Assembly: GCA_023390875.1 (NCBI GenBank)
Contig: JAEWCA010000397.1
Coordinates: 1-6,718 of the forward strand
DNA: 6,718 bases
Direction: 5' to 3'
Source of the DNA: Actinomycetes bacterium
Lineage (GTDB): Bacteria; Actinomycetota; Actinomycetes; Actinomycetales; Cellulomonadaceae
The position numbers and the translations under genes are program-made. The notes beneath the pieces are model-generated. The model did not search any database, was not told the DNA's origin, and saw only the letters and a list, made by a program, of their open reading frames with translations. Of the stretch, positions 5,022 to 6,718 are shown piece after piece; within the stretch, counting starts at the first letter, position 1; the number at the start of each line of letters is the position of its first letter.

Positions 5022-6656
5022 ATGAGGAGCAGGTTGTTCGGAGCGCTCGGCGCGCTCGCCGTCGCGCTGTCCACCGCGGTCGCGGTGGCCCCCTCCGCGC
5101 AGGCGGTCGGCCCCGACCGGCTGCCGTTCACCATCACGAACTCGAGCGGCCGCGGCGACGCCGTCTACGTGTACGTGCTCGGCACGAACCTGAGCACGGG
5201 CCGACTCGGCTACGTCACCGCGGGCGGCACGTTCACGCCGTGGCCGGCGGGCGGCAACCCGCCGACGGCCGCGCCCGACGTCGCGATCGCCGGTCCCGCG
5301 AACGGCGCGAGCACGACGATCCAGCTCCCGCGCGGCATCTCCGGCCGCGTCTACTTCTCGCTCGGCGAGAAGCTCAAGTTCTTCCTGACGCCCGACGGGC
5401 TCGTGCAGCCCGCGCCGTGGTCGTCGGGCGACGCGAACAAGAACATCCTGTTCGACTGGAGCGAGCTCACGTACAACGACTCCGGGCTGTGGCTGAACAG
5501 CTCGCAGGTCGACATGTTCGCGGTCCCGCACACCGTCACGGTCACCGGCGCGTCCGGCACGAGGAGGTCCGGCGAGCTCATCGCGAACGGCCGGGACAAC
5601 ACGATCAACGGGATCGCCGCGCAGAGCGGCTGGGCCAACACGGTCGTGCGCCGCTCCGACGGCACCGTGCTGCGCGTGCTCGCCCCCGGCAAGGCCGCCG
5701 GCGCGGGGCTGCTGAGCGCCACCTACCTCGACCCGTACATCGCCTCCGCGTGGAGCGCGTACACGAGCAAGACGCTCACGGTCGTCCCGTTCGCCGACCA
5801 GCCGAGCACGAAGTACTACGGCCGCACGTCGGGCACCGTCATGACGTTCACGAACGGGTCCGGCGGGCAGGTCGCGCAGTTCAACCGGCCCAGCAGCGCC
5901 GACGTGTGGGGCTGCGACGGCGCGCTGCTCGCACCGAACGACACCGTCGTCGGCCCGATCGCGCGCACGCTCTGCGCCGCGCTCAACCGCGGCACGCTCG
6001 GCACGGTCGACACGCAGCCGAGCACGGACGCGTCGCAGTTCTACAAGAGCAACCCCGCCAACCAGTACGCGCGGATCGTGCACCAGAACATGAAGGACGG
6101 GAAGGCGTACGCGTTCGCGTTCGACGACGTCGGCAACTTCGAGTCGCTCGTCAACGACGGGTCGCCGTCCGCGGCCGGCCTGGTGATCCAGCCGTTCACC
6201 GGGAGCGGCGGCGACACCGGCGGCGGCAGCACCGGCGGTGGCGACACGGGCGGCGACACCGGCGGCGCGACCGCCGGGTCGATCACCAACGCCAACGGCA
6301 TGTGCCTCGACAACGACGCGCAGAGCACGTCCAACGGCAACAAGATCCAGATCTGGGACTGCAACGGCACCGTCGCCCAGAAGTGGACGTTCAAGGAGGC
6401 CGGTTCGACGCTCCGGGTGCAGGGCAAGTGCCTCGACATCGCGGGCGGCGGCACGGGCAACGGCACGAAGGTCCAGCTGTACGACTGCAACGGCACGGGC
6501 GCCCAGGTGTGGCTGCCACAGCCGAACGGGTCGTACAAGAACCCGCAGTCCGGCCGGTGCCTGGACGACCCGGGCGCGTCGACGACCCGGGGCACCCAGG
6601 TGCAGATCTGGGACTGCAACGGCTCCGGCGCCCAGAGGTGGACGCTGCACAGCTGA
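5022..6656 (+). CDS. Secreted GH64 beta-1,3-glucanase with CBM13
   Basis: The 544-residue enzyme belongs to GH64, inverting beta-1,3-glucanases that release laminaripentaose; O. xanthineolytica lytic glucanase (548 residues, same layout) is the closest recalled relative. Residues 1-28 are a signal peptide (LFGALGALAVALSTAVAVAP, cut after AQA28). The GH64 domain spans about 33-393, opening with LPFTITNSSGRGDAVYVYVLG. The family's catalytic pair, E154 and D170 in the Streptomyces matensis enzyme, matches E148 (in DWSEL) and D164 (in SSQVDMF), with the same spacing of 16. Other conserved blocks are NKNILFDW, VVGPIARTLCAALNRG and GKAYAFAFDDVGNFESLV. A Gly/Thr/Asp linker (394-418) leads to a CBM13 trefoil (419-544) with three Q-x-W repeats and six cysteines, nearly copied from the GH16 enzyme. 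I see no promoter of its own in the 111-nt spacer, so co-transcription with GH16 is likely. Confidence 0.96.
   Translation: MRSRLFGALGALAVALSTAVAVAPSAQAVGPDRLPFTITNSSGRGDAVYVYVLGTNLSTGRLGYVTAGGTFTPWPAGGNPPTAAPDVAIAGPANGASTTIQLPRGISGRVYFSLGEKLKFFLTPDGLVQPAPWSSGDANKNILFDWSELTYNDSGLWLNSSQVDMFAVPHTVTVTGASGTRRSGELIANGRDNTINGIAAQSGWANTVVRRSDGTVLRVLAPGKAAGAGLLSATYLDPYIASAWSAYTSKTLTVVPFADQPSTKYYGRTSGTVMTFTNGSGGQVAQFNRPSSADVWGCDGALLAPNDTVVGPIARTLCAALNRGTLGTVDTQPSTDASQFYKSNPANQYARIVHQNMKDGKAYAFAFDDVGNFESLVNDGSPSAAGLVIQPFTGSGGDTGGGSTGGGDTGGDTGGATAGSITNANGMCLDNDAQSTSNGNKIQIWDCNGTVAQKWTFKEAGSTLRVQGKCLDIAGGGTGNGTKVQLYDCNGTGAQVWLPQPNGSYKNPQSGRCLDDPGASTTRGTQVQIWDCNGSGAQRWTLHS
6276..6656 (+). repeat. CBM13-coding direct repeat, copy 2
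   Basis: This stretch encodes residues 419-544 of the GH64 enzyme plus the stop, and is the counterpart of 4533-4910 in the same orientation. All three CLD and Q-x-W motifs are intact. The single length difference is one extra residue in LPQPNGSYKNPQ compared with IPRNGGYYNPQ. Confidence 0.85.
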
Positions 6657-6675
6657 CGTGAGGCCGTCCCGCCCC

Positions 6676-6718
6676 GGCGCCCCCCCCGGCCGGCCGGCGC
6701 CCCCCCCCCGGCGGGGGG
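6676..6718 (+). terminator. GC-only region after the GH64 gene, possible terminator
   Basis: Twenty bases after the GH64 coding end the sequence becomes pure G and C. It has a run of 8 C (6680-6687), the palindrome GGCCGGCC (6688-6695), a run of 10 C (6700-6709) and a closing run of 6 G (6713-6718). The last C residues and G run form a stem of at least 6 bp with a GGC loop that continues past the window edge. It may terminate the glucanase transcript. The homopolymer lengths are the least trustworthy bases in the window. Confidence 0.4.

Noticed and set aside
3549..6650. Minus-strand open frame of 1033 codons opposite both glucanase genes
   Set aside because: It is rich in R, A, V, D and G in the way expected of an antisense shadow of GC-rich genes, has no recognisable domain, and lies opposite two well-identified enzymes.
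1..6718. CRISPR arrays, tRNA or rRNA genes, insertion sequences, integrases, toxin-antitoxin or phage-defence genes
   Set aside because: No spaced repeat arrays, no transposase or nuclease motifs and no tRNA-like cloverleaf were found by reading both strands. The window holds household genes and a glucanase pair.

Overview
The window is very GC-rich DNA (C or G at almost every third codon position). Its gene content points to an actinobacterium of the Cellulosimicrobium/Oerskovia/Cellulomonas group (Micrococcales). The clearest pointer is a secreted GH64 beta-1,3-glucanase with a C-terminal ricin-type module, the architecture known from the yeast-lytic glucanase of Oerskovia xanthineolytica. 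The species assignment is inference from recalled family knowledge.

Left part (1-3207), household genes. A secreted HAF-repeat protein runs off the left edge on the minus strand (1-618). Upstream of it on the same strand is a DUF808/YedI membrane protein (803-1750). A small VOC/glyoxalase-fold protein (1871-2251, plus) diverges from DUF808 and has a leaderless-type start. It converges on a 68-residue dodecin (2316-2522, minus) across a strong two-way hairpin. A GNAT acetyltransferase (2608-3207, minus) lies upstream of the dodecin.

Right part (3208-6718), a beta-1,3-glucan degradation locus. A textbook promoter (TTGACT, 17 bp, TACGGT at 3260-3288) carries two direct 8-bp repeats exactly 20 bp apart, which look like an operator. 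It faces a leader of about 235 nt and then a secreted GH16 endo-beta-1,3-glucanase with a CBM13 lectin module (3531-4910). After 111 nt comes a secreted GH64 beta-1,3-glucanase, also with a C-terminal CBM13 (5022-6656). The catalytic domains are unrelated in family and fold, but the two CBM13 modules are about 83% identical by hand alignment. The GH16 enzyme should cut long beta-1,3-glucan internally. The GH64 enzyme, of the family that releases laminaripentaose, should process the chains. Both would be held on the same glucan by near-identical lectins. Fungal or yeast cell walls are the likely substrate.

The least ordinary structure is the 111-nt spacer between the two glucanase genes. A 12-bp perfect hairpin is followed by an 8-bp perfect hairpin. 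The 5' arm of the first can also pair over 11 bp with a second copy of its partner sequence inside the second hairpin. This resembles an attenuator or processing switch that could set the GH64:GH16 ratio. I see no defence, mobile, CRISPR or RNA-gene system, and no sign of a wholly new protein system.
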